NCBI GenBank assembly: GCA_964599235.1
Contig: CAZRDX010000007.1
Coordinates: 1 to 64,000, forward strand
DNA: 64,000 nt
Direction of reading: 5' to 3'
Source of the DNA: DRPN01 sp964599235
GTDB taxonomy: Bacteria; Bacteroidota; Bacteroidia; Bacteroidales; VadinHA17
In this document: one piece after another, positions 16,525 to 25,030 of the stretch
How the letters are laid out: every line of letters starts with the position of its first letter
Numbering within the stretch: the first letter of the stretch is position 1
Notes under the pieces: generated by a model
Told to the model about the DNA's origin: nothing
Databases searched by the model: none
What the model saw: the letters and a program-made list of their open reading frames with translations, nothing else
Translations under genes and position numbers: made by a program

Positions 16525-18093
16525 ATGGAAGAAGGAAAGAAGTGGACCCGCAACGCTGCGGGCCGCATGGTACCCACGGAGGTCAACGGCGAGCCGGTGG
16601 TCCCTTACCGGGGCGTCGGGAAATACCGGCCGGAGGGCAGGAAGCACGCTCCCCCTATACCGAGCTGTGCCGATTATCCTTCCGACGGCAACAAACAGGT
16701 GGAGACCCTGAAGGAGGCGCTTATCCGTGCCGGCCTGCGTGACGGCATGACCATCTCCACACACCATCATTTCCGCAACGGGGATCTGCTGGCCAACATG
16801 ATCTTTGACATCGCCCACGAGCTGGGGGTGAAAGACCTGCGTTGGTTCCCTTCCGCTTCGTTCCCCTGTCACGAACATCTCATTCCCTACCTGGAGGATG
16901 GCACCATCCACCATATCGAAGGGAGTATGAACGGTCCTCTGGGTCGTTTCACTTCGGAGGGGAAGATGCGTGGCACGGCAGTGCTGCGTTCGCACGGCGG
17001 CCGTTATCAGGCGGTCCAGGACGGCGAGGTGAAGATCGACATTGCCGTCATCGGGGCGGCGTGTGCCGATCCTTTCGGCAATGCCAACGGCCTTTACGGG
17101 CCTTCGGCCACCGGCCTGCTGGGTTTTGCCCTGGCCGACTCGCAGTATGCCGACAAGGTGATCGTGGTGACCGACAACATGGTTCCCTTTCCCTGTGTAC
17201 CCTGGCAGATCCAGGGGAATTACGTGGATTACACCGTCAGGATCGACAAGCTGGGGGAGCCGGAGAAGATCATTTCCGGCACGACGCGCATCACCCGCAG
17301 TCCCGACAGGTTGTATCTAGCAGAGCTGACCGCCCGTTTCTGCGAAGTGACCGGCATCATCCACGACGGTTTCTCCTTCCAGACAGGCGCCGGAGGCACC
17401 TCATTGGCTGTGGGGGAATATTTCAGGGAAGTGATGCGCCGCCACGGAATACGTGCCCGCTTCGCCCGCGGAGGGAGCAACAAGTACCTTGTTTCGATGC
17501 TTGAAGAGGGACTCGTGGAATACATCCTCGACGGCCAGACCTTCGACCTGGAAGGGGTCCGTTCCATGGCCGAGAACCCGAACCATGTATGGACCAGTCC
17601 TTTTACCTCATACAATTACCACAGCAAAGGGAATTTCGCGGGGATGGTCGACGTGGTCATTCTCGGTGCCACCGAAGTGGATGTCCATTTCAATGCCAAT
17701 GTGGTGACCCACTCCGACGGTTATCTCCTCCATGGCATCGGAGGCTGGCAGAACTGCCTCTTCTCCAAGACGGTGATCCTTCCGGTGCCTCTGTTCCGCG
17801 ACCGCATCCCGGTGGTGGTGGATGAGGTGACCACCCTTTGCGGGCCGGGAGAGCTGATCGACGTCATCATCACCGAACGGGGCATCGCTATCAATCCCCA
17901 CAGAGAGGACCTGATCGAGAAGGCCCGTCATTCCGACCTGCCCATCAGGAGCATCGAAGAGCTGCACGACGAGGCGGTGAGGATCTGCGGAAAACCTAAA
18001 AAAGCCCGTTTCGACGACCAGGTGGTCGCAGCCATCAAATGGGTCGACGGTACGCTCATCGATGTCGTCCGGAAGGTAAAAACCGGAGACTGA
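16525..18093 (+). CDS. citF: Citrate lyase alpha subunit (citrate CoA-transferase)
   Basis: A 522-residue CitF homologue, close to the family length of about 500-520. Recognisable segments include the N-terminal NAAGRMVPTEVNG...PYRGVGKYRP, the STHHHFRNGD block, ADPFGNANG, the FSFQTGAGGTSLAV glycine-rich CoA-transferase loop, and the C-terminal INPHREDL. The alpha subunit exchanges the acetyl group on the carrier thiol for citrate. Together with the fused CitD-CitE it provides all three catalytic parts of citrate lyase, giving acetate plus oxaloacetate in the cytoplasm. It follows the fusion gene by 28 bases on the same strand. An AT-rich hairpin begins 6 bases after the stop. Confidence 0.93.
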   Translation: MEEGKKWTRNAAGRMVPTEVNGEPVVPYRGVGKYRPEGRKHAPPIPSCADYPSDGNKQVETLKEALIRAGLRDGMTISTHHHFRNGDLLANMIFDIAHELGVKDLRWFPSASFPCHEHLIPYLEDGTIHHIEGSMNGPLGRFTSEGKMRGTAVLRSHGGRYQAVQDGEVKIDIAVIGAACADPFGNANGLYGPSATGLLGFALADSQYADKVIVVTDNMVPFPCVPWQIQGNYVDYTVRIDKLGEPEKIISGTTRITRSPDRLYLAELTARFCEVTGIIHDGFSFQTGAGGTSLAVGEYFREVMRRHGIRARFARGGSNKYLVSMLEEGLVEYILDGQTFDLEGVRSMAENPNHVWTSPFTSYNYHSKGNFAGMVDVVILGATEVDVHFNANVVTHSDGYLLHGIGGWQNCLFSKTVILPVPLFRDRIPVVVDEVTTLCGPGELIDVIITERGIAINPHREDLIEKARHSDLPIRSIEELHDEAVRICGKPKKARFDDQVVAAIKWVDGTLIDVVRKVKTGD

Positions 18094-18099
18094 TGTAAA

Positions 18100-18143
18100 A
18101 TACCTATTTAAATTGCTTTTTAAATGGATATTTAAATAGGTAT
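18100..18143 (+). terminator. AT-rich 14-bp hairpin after citF
   Basis: ATACCTATTTAAAT (18100-18113) and ATTTAAATAGGTAT (18130-18143) pair perfectly around a 16-base loop that contains GCTTTTTAAATGG. Its position directly after the citF stop suggests a transcription end or an mRNA 3'-stabilising stem. It lacks a downstream T-run, and the stem is mostly A/T, so a regulatory site is also possible. Confidence 0.45.
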
Positions 18144-18199
18144 AATTCCTGTTACATATTGATCTTCTTATAGTTATAGCTTCATCATCTTACCAGGAT

Positions 18200-18236
18200 G
18201 GTAAGGAGGGTGGTAAGGAGGGTGCAAAATCGCACC
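18200..18236. repeat. 12-bp tandem repeat plus small hairpin
   Basis: GGTAAGGAGGGT occurs twice in direct tandem (18200-18211, 18212-18223), and GGTGC (18221-18225) pairs with GCACC (18232-18236). The block lies between citF and the sulfatase gene, about 50 bases upstream of that gene's -7 box. It could bind a regulator of the sulfatase; nothing more can be said from sequence. Confidence 0.5.
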
Positions 18237-18281
18237 ATTCAGAAAATAGGTCCACAAAGGACAGGGAAATGATTTTTCACC

Positions 18282-18289
18282 TAATTTTG
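18282..18289 (+). promoter_or_regulatory. Candidate -7 box for the sulfatase gene
   Basis: TAATTTTG matches TAnnTTTG exactly and lies 42 bases before the chosen start at 18332. No TTTG is present at the expected -33 position. Confidence 0.45.
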
Positions 18290-18331
18290 CTATCGAACGA
18301 TTTCATTCTAACAAACAAAAACATTAAAAAA

Positions 18332-19927
18332 ATGAAAAAGAACCCATTGTTGCCGGTGCTGGTGATCGTGGCCGCAGCCATGCTCTCCTCCTGCAGGGGA
18401 GAGGGAAAAAAAGGGAGCACCGTCAAGGAGAAGCCGAACATCGTTTTCATCATGGCCGATGATCTGGGTTATGGTGAGCTGGGGTGTTACGGACAGGAAA
18501 AGATCGAGACTCCCCATATCGACAAACTGGCCGAAAGGGGTATGAAGTTCACGAATTTCTATTCCGGTGCGCCGGTATGTGCTCCGGCGCGATGCATGCT
18601 CCTGACGGGGCGTCATCCGGGTCACGCACAGATCCGCGGCAACAATGAGATGAAATGGCGAGGGGATGTGTGGGATTATAAGAAAGTTTCGGAAGATCCC
18701 AATCTGGAGGGTCAGTATCCTTTGCGGAAGGGTACTCTGACACTGGGACGTCTGTTACAGCAGGCCGGTTACAAGACGGCTGCCATCGGGAAATGGGGGC
18801 TGGGCGGTCCTCTCACCGACGGCCGCCCCACGGAGCAGGGTTTCGATCTTTTCTTTGGTTACAATTGCCAGCGACAGGCACACAACTACTATCCCGGCCA
18901 TCTGTGGCGCAACGATGAGAAAGTGGAGCTCGGCAACCGCATTTTCTCCCCTCATCAGCGGTTCCCCAAGGATCTCGATCCTTTGGATCCCAAAAACTAC
19001 GAACAGTATAGGGATAAGGTTTACGCTCCCGATCTGATGATCAAGGAAGCTCTGAAGTTCATTGAGGAGAACAAGGACCGTCCTTTCTTCCTTTATTATC
19101 CCACACCCATTCCTCACGTAGCATTACAGGCACCGGAAGAGTGGGTACAAAAGTATCATAAGAAATTCGGCGACGAGGAGCCTTACCTGGGGCAGCATGG
19201 CTATCTTCCCTGTCGCTATCCCAGGGCGACCTATGCTGCCATGATCAGCTACCTGGACGATCAGGTGGGTCAGATCATCAGCAAGCTGAAGGAGCTGGGC
19301 ATTTACGATAACACGATCATTTTCTTCACCAGCGACAATGGGCCCACCTATGCAGGAGGTGTCGACACCAAGTTCTTTGACAGTGCCAAGCCTTTCCGTT
19401 CCTCATACGGTTGGGGCAAAGGTTTCACGCACGAGGGAGGCATCCGTGAGCCGATGATCGTCACCTGGGAGGGTCATATCACGGCAGGCAGTGATAGCGA
19501 TCATATCGGGGCTTTCTGGGACATAATGCCCACCTTGTGTGATCTGGCCGGCATACCCGCCCCTGACAGTACCGACGGTATCAGTTTCCTTCCCACCCTG
19601 TTGCAGAAAGGCACACAAAAGCAACACGACCATCTTTACTGGGAGTTCCCTGCCTATACAGGACAGCAGGCCGTGAGGATGGGCAAATGGAAAGCCATCC
19701 GTGACAGCATCTTCAAGGGCAATCACGGGATCAAGCTTTATGACCTGGAGAACGATCTTCAGGAACTGCATGATGTTTCCGCCGTGCATCCCGATGTTGT
19801 GGAAAAGATGGAACGTATCATGCTGGAAGAGCATATCCCTTCGAAGGTTTTCCCGCTGGGATGGCTGGACCGTCCTGCCGAGAAAGCGAACACTCAGTCC
19901 AAGGCTCCGCCGGTGGCACCCAAGTGA
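18332..19927 (+). CDS. Lipoprotein sulfatase (arylsulfatase A type)
   Basis: A 531-residue sulfatase. The start at 18332 is chosen because it gives a proper lipoprotein signal (MKKNPLLPVL...LSSC, Cys21). Family marks are IVFIMADDLGYGELGCYG near the N-terminus with the metal-binding Asp43/Asp44, the activation motif VCAPARCMLLTG with Cys83 (C-x-P-x-R, converted to formylglycine), IGKWGLGG, and FFTSDNGPTYAGG. Cys-type sulfatases need an anaerobic sulfatase-maturating radical-SAM enzyme or an FGE elsewhere in the genome; none is in this window. It probably desulfates host or algal glycans in the periplasm or at the cell surface. A terminator lies 28 bases after the stop, inside the convergent gene. 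Confidence 0.9.
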   Translation: MKKNPLLPVLVIVAAAMLSSCRGEGKKGSTVKEKPNIVFIMADDLGYGELGCYGQEKIETPHIDKLAERGMKFTNFYSGAPVCAPARCMLLTGRHPGHAQIRGNNEMKWRGDVWDYKKVSEDPNLEGQYPLRKGTLTLGRLLQQAGYKTAAIGKWGLGGPLTDGRPTEQGFDLFFGYNCQRQAHNYYPGHLWRNDEKVELGNRIFSPHQRFPKDLDPLDPKNYEQYRDKVYAPDLMIKEALKFIEENKDRPFFLYYPTPIPHVALQAPEEWVQKYHKKFGDEEPYLGQHGYLPCRYPRATYAAMISYLDDQVGQIISKLKELGIYDNTIIFFTSDNGPTYAGGVDTKFFDSAKPFRSSYGWGKGFTHEGGIREPMIVTWEGHITAGSDSDHIGAFWDIMPTLCDLAGIPAPDSTDGISFLPTLLQKGTQKQHDHLYWEFPAYTGQQAVRMGKWKAIRDSIFKGNHGIKLYDLENDLQELHDVSAVHPDVVEKMERIMLEEHIPSKVFPLGWLDRPAEKANTQSKAPPVAPK

Positions 19928-19937
19928 GCAAGAGGTC

Positions 19938-21689
19938 TCAGTCTTTTTCAGAGGCCTGTCGCTGCTGCGGCAGGTCTTTTTTTATGATCTCAGCTATCAT
20001 TGCGGCCAGCTCTTCGGGAGAAGTCTTATCGGGCGAGACGGTCCTGCGTGGAGAGAAGTCCCATGCTCTGGGAACCTGGGTGGCGATCTTTTCCCTGACG
20101 GCCCATACCTGGATGATCTCAGGCAGGGTGACCAGGCGCTCGAGCAGGGGGGCCCAGCCTTTGCCTCTCAGTTCGAGGGGGCCCACCTCGTCGAGGATGA
20201 CCACCCGGGGCCGTCCGCTGAGAAGGTCTCTCCATACCTTTTCCTTTTCTTGACGGAAGACCTCCGGATGGAAAGTGAACCTGCCTGTCCGGAGGCGTCC
20301 GCCTTTTTTTTTCTCAGCCAGAAGCTGTTCGGAACCGCTTTGGAGGTCACGGAGCAGATACCCTTTTCTTTTGCCGTGCTCTCCCATTCCGCGGGCCAGG
20401 AAGCCTGTATATGGGATCCCGCTCTCATTGAGGCGGGAGACCAGCTGTTCCAGGAAGGTGGTCTTTCCTCCTCCCACTCCTGCCGTGACCAGCAGGATGA
20501 TCGGTTCGCGTTTCTGCATGCCTGCGAACCTTTCGTAAAGCGTATGGGCTGTAGCCAGGGCATCAGCCAGCACATCCAGAGGGCGGCGAAAAAGCTGGCG
20601 TGGTCCGGGGAAACTCTGCATCACCCACGGGAAGGAGGCAAAAGCCAGGCCCGTGGCACGATAGAGCCCGGAAAAGCCTTTCCGGAACAGCAGGATCCGT
20701 ATCACAGGGTTACGGAACTCTACGCTGATGGCGGAGAAAGCCACCATGACCAACAAGGCTCTCAGGTTCATGCGCAGTCCCACAACGAGCCCTTCATAAC
20801 TGAAATAGTTTCCTGTTTCGATGCCTTTCCACAACAAAGAAGCCAGGAGGGTGAGGCCCACCACCTGGATCCAGAAACGGGGTCTGCGAAGGTGACGCAG
20901 GGCTCGGTCGTAACGACGCAAGGTAAACACTGCATAAATGGTGACGAGTCCTGCCGACCAGCCCAGCGGCAGACGTGCGACGCTCCACATCAGTGCTATC
21001 AGCAGCAGGAGATGAAGCACGAGCAGCGAGATCACATAGCGGTCGGCACCGGCCGGGGAGAAGCTCTCCGGCACCTTTCCCGTGAGCTCGGCTGTGCCGG
21101 GCAGTGCCGGACGCAGCCGCTCCCGTGTTCCGACGCCATAGCCTGTAAGGGCCGCCACCGCTCCCATAAGAAAATAGAGGGCCGACAGCAGCAGGACGAG
21201 GGTGAAGGGATCAACCTTTCCTTCCGGGACACGGAGGGAACGCAAAGCAAAATGGTAGAGGGCCAGGAGCAGCCGTACCAGGTCGAGACCGTACAGCACC
21301 AGGAGGGTGATCACCTTATGGAGGAGAGCGCTGGCCACGGCGAGGGCTCCTCCCAGCAGGTATCCCGGCAACGAACGTCCCAGCAGCATCACCGCCCCCT
21401 CCATCAGGAGGGCTTCCAGCAGGATGCCCGTCATAGGGCCCAGAATGATGGCACTGGGTGAGATCGACTTCATCAGGGCGGCGATGAGGCCCGCCCGCCA
21501 GAACAAGCCCCGCTCAGGCCATACCCGCGAAAAAGCGACCATCAACATCACCGCGAAAAAAGAGAGCAATGTCCCTGAAAGCGGGAAACGCATGTTGTGA
21601 AAGAAACTTCCCAGGATGATCTCAAAAGCACCCCAGTAACTGCCTATCACGGCAGCCTTCAGCCATTTATCATGCAATTGGTCAGGCAT
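19938..21689 (-). CDS. Fused membrane protein (ECF S/T-like) with C-terminal THEP1-type NTPase
   Basis: A 583-residue protein; the start at ATG 21689 is preferred to TTG 21704. Residues 1-185 have about six hydrophobic helices with short Gly/Pro loops (FPLSGTLLSFFAVM, ISPSAIILGPMTGILLEAL), like substrate-binding S components of ECF transporters. Residues 215-385 add membrane helices and a cytoplasmic helical part (GLRMNLRALLVMVAFSAIS, VEFRNPVIRILLF), reminiscent of EcfT/CbiQ. Residues 396-583 are a P-loop NTPase of THEP1 type: Walker A AGVGGGKTT (403-411), GFLARGMGEHGKRKGYLL, Walker B RVVILDEVGPLEL (495-507). No normal ECF ATPases lie nearby. It may be a one-chain transporter or a membrane-tethered nucleotide enzyme. 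The THEP1 part is fairly sure; the S/T reading is inference. Confidence 0.65.
   Translation of the reverse strand: MPDQLHDKWLKAAVIGSYWGAFEIILGSFFHNMRFPLSGTLLSFFAVMLMVAFSRVWPERGLFWRAGLIAALMKSISPSAIILGPMTGILLEALLMEGAVMLLGRSLPGYLLGGALAVASALLHKVITLLVLYGLDLVRLLLALYHFALRSLRVPEGKVDPFTLVLLLSALYFLMGAVAALTGYGVGTRERLRPALPGTAELTGKVPESFSPAGADRYVISLLVLHLLLLIALMWSVARLPLGWSAGLVTIYAVFTLRRYDRALRHLRRPRFWIQVVGLTLLASLLWKGIETGNYFSYEGLVVGLRMNLRALLVMVAFSAISVEFRNPVIRILLFRKGFSGLYRATGLAFASFPWVMQSFPGPRQLFRRPLDVLADALATAHTLYERFAGMQKREPIILLVTAGVGGGKTTFLEQLVSRLNESGIPYTGFLARGMGEHGKRKGYLLRDLQSGSEQLLAEKKKGGRLRTGRFTFHPEVFRQEKEKVWRDLLSGRPRVVILDEVGPLELRGKGWAPLLERLVTLPEIIQVWAVREKIATQVPRAWDFSPRRTVSPDKTSPEELAAMIAEIIKKDLPQQRQASEKD
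19955..19983 (+). terminator. Intrinsic terminator of the sulfatase gene
   Basis: CCTGTCGC (19955-19962) pairs with GCGGCAGG (19967-19974), one G-T pair, loop TGCT, followed by TCTTTTTTT. It is a good plus-strand rho-independent terminator, and it is embedded in the 3' coding end of the convergent gene at 19938-21689. Confidence 0.65.
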
Positions 21690-21776
21690 GCTCCGGCGGA
21701 TCAAGTCAGGAAAGGCAAAAATACGAAAAGATAGGGTGCCCAGGAGGCAACCTGTTGATAAATGAGGAAAAGCTCA

Positions 21777-21808
21777 TTTGGGAATTTATACAAAGTTTTC
21801 GTATTTTG
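21777..21808 (+). promoter_or_regulatory. Candidate promoter of the TerB-ABC transporter gene
   Basis: TTTG at 21777-21780 is followed, after 21 bases, by TATTTTG (21802-21808), close to the Bacteroidota TTTG-N19-21-TAnnTTTG arrangement although one base short in the -7 box. The start codon at 21845 is 36 bases downstream. Confidence 0.4.
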
Positions 21809-21844
21809 ACATGCCAATAATAGCGGAACCAGACCCAAATCAGT

Positions 21845-24800
21845 ATGAGCGAGAAGATTCTGAAGGCACTGATGCAGTTGTTCGCCATCATCGCACGTCC
21901 GGAGAGCAACCGCAGTGACCGGCGCAGCGTGGTGGAATCTTTCCTGAAAAGAGAGTTGAACCAAGAGCTGGTAAATGAATATCTGAAGATCTTCGACCAC
22001 TACTACCAGGAACAACAGGAGAAACAGCGTCATCTGGAGAAGACGGAAAGGAGACGCAAGAAAGAGCGTCAGCGCATTTCTTCCATTTCGGTAAGGGTGC
22101 TGCGTATCTGCAACGAGATCAACGAGGAGCTCACCCAGCAGCAGAAGGTGATCGTTCTGTTCCAGTTGCTCGAATTCGCTCGTTCCGACGGGGATGTGGT
22201 CACAGAGCAGGAGCTGGAGTTCATCTCGACGGTGGCTGAAAGTTTCAACTTTCCCGAAGATGAGTTCCGTGAGATGCAACAGTTTGTGCTGAACCCGCCT
22301 GAGCAGTTACCTTCCACTCCCAACCTGCTCACCATTTCGGGCGAGGACAAGAAGCTGTGCAAGGAGTGCAAGCACATTGTCAGGCCGGGGACCGCGGGGG
22401 TGATCGTCATCTTCCATGTGATCTCGGGCAACATTTTCCTGATCCGCTACATCGGTGACAGCGAGATCTACATGAACAGCCAGCTTCTGCACAAGAACAA
22501 GATCTATGTCTTCAACACCGGTTCCTCGTTACGTGACCGCAAGGGCAAGCCGATCTATTACAGTGATGTGCTGGGACGTTTTCAGGAGGACCGCATCAAG
22601 GAGAAGCTGTACTATCAGGTCAGGAACATCGAGTACCGTTTCAAGGGGGGTAAGATCGGAGTCCATGAGATGAGTTTCGAGGCCGAATCGGGCAAGCTGT
22701 TCGGTATCATGGGGGCCAGCGGCGCCGGCAAGTCGACCCTGCTGAACGTGCTGAACGGCACCAACGCCCCCTCGAAAGGAGAGGTGCTGATTAACGGGGT
22801 GAACATCCACAAAGAGAAGGAGAAGATCGAAGGGCTCATCGGTTTCGTCTCGCAGGATGACCTGCTGATCGAGGAGCTGACCGTATACGACAACCTTTAC
22901 TACAACGCCAAGCTCTGTTTCGGCAACTATACCGAAGAGCAGCTGCACAAGGCTGTACTGGACGTGTTGAACAGTCTGGGGCTGCTTGAGATCAAAGATC
23001 TGACGGTAGGTTCGCCGCTCAACAAGAAGATCAGCGGGGGGCAGCGCAAGCGTCTGAACATCGCCCTGGAGCTGATCCGTGAGCCGCCTATCCTTTTCCT
23101 CGACGAACCCACATCGGGACTCTCTTCTCGCGACTCGGAGAACATCATGGACCTGCTCAAGGAGCTCTCGCTCAAGGGCAAGCTGGTGTTTGTGGTGATC
23201 CATCAGCCTTCGTCCGACATCTTCAAGATGTTCGACACCCTCCTGATCCTTGACAAGGGAGGTTATCTCATCTACAACGGCAACCCGGTGGATTCGCTCA
23301 CGCATTTCAAGAAGGAGATGCATTACGCCAACTGGAACGAGAGCGAATGCCATGTCTGCGGTAACGTCAACGTCGAGCAGGTCTTCAACATCATCGAGAC
23401 ACAGGTCCTGGATGAATACGGGAAAGTGACAGGTACACGGAAAGTATCTCCCGCTGAATGGAACAAGATCTTCCGTGAGAAATTCGGGGACACTGAGCCA
23501 AAGGAGATCAAGAAAGGTACGATTCCCGAGATCAACTTCAAGCTGCCGAGCAGGTTCGTTCAGTGGATGGTTTTCACCAAGCGGGATGTAAAGTCGAAAC
23601 TTTCCAACACACAGTATCTGGTGATCAACTTTTTGGAGGCACCGGTGCTGGGTTTCTTCCTGGCTTTTCTGATCAAGTACTGGGATGAGAGTGGCCGCAA
23701 CCATCTGGGGTACACCCTCATCAACAACGACAACCTGCCGGTCTACCTGTTCATGGCCGTGATCGTGGGGATCTTCATTGGACTGACGGTAAGTGCCGAG
23801 GAGATCATCAAAGACCGCAAGATCCTGAAACGGGAGTCGTTCCTCAATCTCAGCTGGACAAGTTACCTTTTCTCGAAGGTGGCGGTCCAGTTCGGCATTT
23901 CGGCCATCCAGTCGCTCACATTCGTTCTGGTGGCCAACAGTATCCTGGAGGTCAAAGGGATGTACCTGCAATACTGGTTGTTGTTGTTCACGGTATGGAC
24001 CTCCTCGAACCTGATGGGGTTGGTGATCTCCGACAGTTTCAAGACGGTGGTCACCATATACATCCTGATCCCCTTCCTGGTGATCCCTCAGATCATTCTG
24101 AGCGGGGTGCTGGTGAAGTATGAGAAGCTGAACCCCCGTATTTCCTCCCCTGCCAGCATCCCCTGGTACGGGGAGATCATCACCGCACGCTGGGCTTATG
24201 AAGCCCTGGCGGTGTACCAGTACCGTAACAACAAGTTCGAGAAGATGTTCTATCCGCTCGACAAGCTGATGAGCATAGCGGATTTCAAGAAGATCTACTG
24301 GTACAACGAGATGAAGGGGAAGCTCGACCGTATCGAACGCAACTACAACAAGCCTGAGAAGAACAGTGAGGTAGCTTCCGATCTGCAACTGGTGATCAAC
24401 GAGATCGGCAAGGAACTGAAGAAGAATCCCAGGATCGCATTCCCTGAGTACGATCAGCTGGTTGCATTGCAGATCACTCCCGAGCTGCTGAAAAAAGCAC
24501 GCCAGTATCTGGAAAAGACCCGGACATACTACAAGAGACTTTACAATGCGGCCAGTGACCGTAAGGACCGGAAGATCTCTGAGCTTCAGAAAAAGGACAA
24601 AGAGGGGCTGATCAAAATGAAACAGGACTATCTCAACGATCAGCTCAAGGAGTTCGTCACCAACAAGAACACGAAGAACCGCATCATCGAATACAAGGGA
24701 GAGTTGATACAGAAGATCGATCCCATCTACCTGGATCCGCCGCACAAGTTCATCAAGGCCCAGTTCTATGCTCCGCAGAAGCAGTTGTTCGGGAGGTACA

Positions 24801-24940
24801 TCCACACGTTCTGGGTGAACATCATGGTGATCTGGGTGATGACGATCCTTTTGTTCGTGGTGTTGCGCTACCGTCTGCTCAAGCGTGCGCTCGACTGGAT
24901 GGAACTGATGAGCGGTCGTCTTTTCCCGAAGGAGGAATAG
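21845..24940 (+). CDS. ABCG-like ABC transporter with N-terminal TerB-like domain
   Basis: A 1031-residue half transporter with ATPase and membrane domain in one chain. Residues 83-150 (LFQLLEFARSDGDVVTEQE) look like a TerB/DjlA-type helical domain. Residues 170-250 form a small beta-rich domain with CKEC. The ATPase follows: Walker A GASGAGKST (290-298), signature ISGGQ (396-400), Walker B PILFLDEPTSGL (415-426). The ABCG-like order is ATPase before an ABC-2-type membrane domain (helices from about 575 to 770). A charged coiled-coil insertion of about 200 residues (790-985) precedes a last helix. No substrate can be named; export of lipid or envelope material is possible. It ends at a hairpin shared with the convergent SiaC gene. 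Confidence 0.82.
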   Translation: MSEKILKALMQLFAIIARPESNRSDRRSVVESFLKRELNQELVNEYLKIFDHYYQEQQEKQRHLEKTERRRKKERQRISSISVRVLRICNEINEELTQQQKVIVLFQLLEFARSDGDVVTEQELEFISTVAESFNFPEDEFREMQQFVLNPPEQLPSTPNLLTISGEDKKLCKECKHIVRPGTAGVIVIFHVISGNIFLIRYIGDSEIYMNSQLLHKNKIYVFNTGSSLRDRKGKPIYYSDVLGRFQEDRIKEKLYYQVRNIEYRFKGGKIGVHEMSFEAESGKLFGIMGASGAGKSTLLNVLNGTNAPSKGEVLINGVNIHKEKEKIEGLIGFVSQDDLLIEELTVYDNLYYNAKLCFGNYTEEQLHKAVLDVLNSLGLLEIKDLTVGSPLNKKISGGQRKRLNIALELIREPPILFLDEPTSGLSSRDSENIMDLLKELSLKGKLVFVVIHQPSSDIFKMFDTLLILDKGGYLIYNGNPVDSLTHFKKEMHYANWNESECHVCGNVNVEQVFNIIETQVLDEYGKVTGTRKVSPAEWNKIFREKFGDTEPKEIKKGTIPEINFKLPSRFVQWMVFTKRDVKSKLSNTQYLVINFLEAPVLGFFLAFLIKYWDESGRNHLGYTLINNDNLPVYLFMAVIVGIFIGLTVSAEEIIKDRKILKRESFLNLSWTSYLFSKVAVQFGISAIQSLTFVLVANSILEVKGMYLQYWLLLFTVWTSSNLMGLVISDSFKTVVTIYILIPFLVIPQIILSGVLVKYEKLNPRISSPASIPWYGEIITARWAYEALAVYQYRNNKFEKMFYPLDKLMSIADFKKIYWYNEMKGKLDRIERNYNKPEKNSEVASDLQLVINEIGKELKKNPRIAFPEYDQLVALQITPELLKKARQYLEKTRTYYKRLYNAASDRKDRKISELQKKDKEGLIKMKQDYLNDQLKEFVTNKNTKNRIIEYKGELIQKIDPIYLDPPHKFIKAQFYAPQKQLFGRYIHTFWVNIMVIWVMTILLFVVLRYRLLKRALDWMELMSGRLFPKEE

Positions 24941-24975
24941 CCGTCACGGAACAAGGTGGAGTTTTCCCGGAAAAG

Positions 24976-25004
24976 AAAAAGGCTGCTTGAGCAGCCTTTT
25001 TCTT
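24976..25004. terminator. Bidirectional terminator
   Basis: AAAAAGGCTGCT, loop TG, AGCAGCCTTTTT: a strong G+C stem (24981-24987 with 24990-24996) flanked by A-run and T-run, so it can end transcription from both strands. It sits between the convergent ABC transporter and SiaC genes. Confidence 0.85.
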
Positions 25005-25030
25005 TTTGAACTTTCGTATCGGAAAATACC

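Noticed and set aside
18200..18223. Start of a CRISPR-like array
   Set aside because: Only two immediately adjacent copies of 12 bases with no spacers.
22529..24805. A 758-codon open frame on the minus strand opposite the ABC transporter
   Set aside because: It mirrors the strongly supported transporter gene; its translation is rich in Val, Leu, His and Asp in a way typical of antisense frames and shows no domain.
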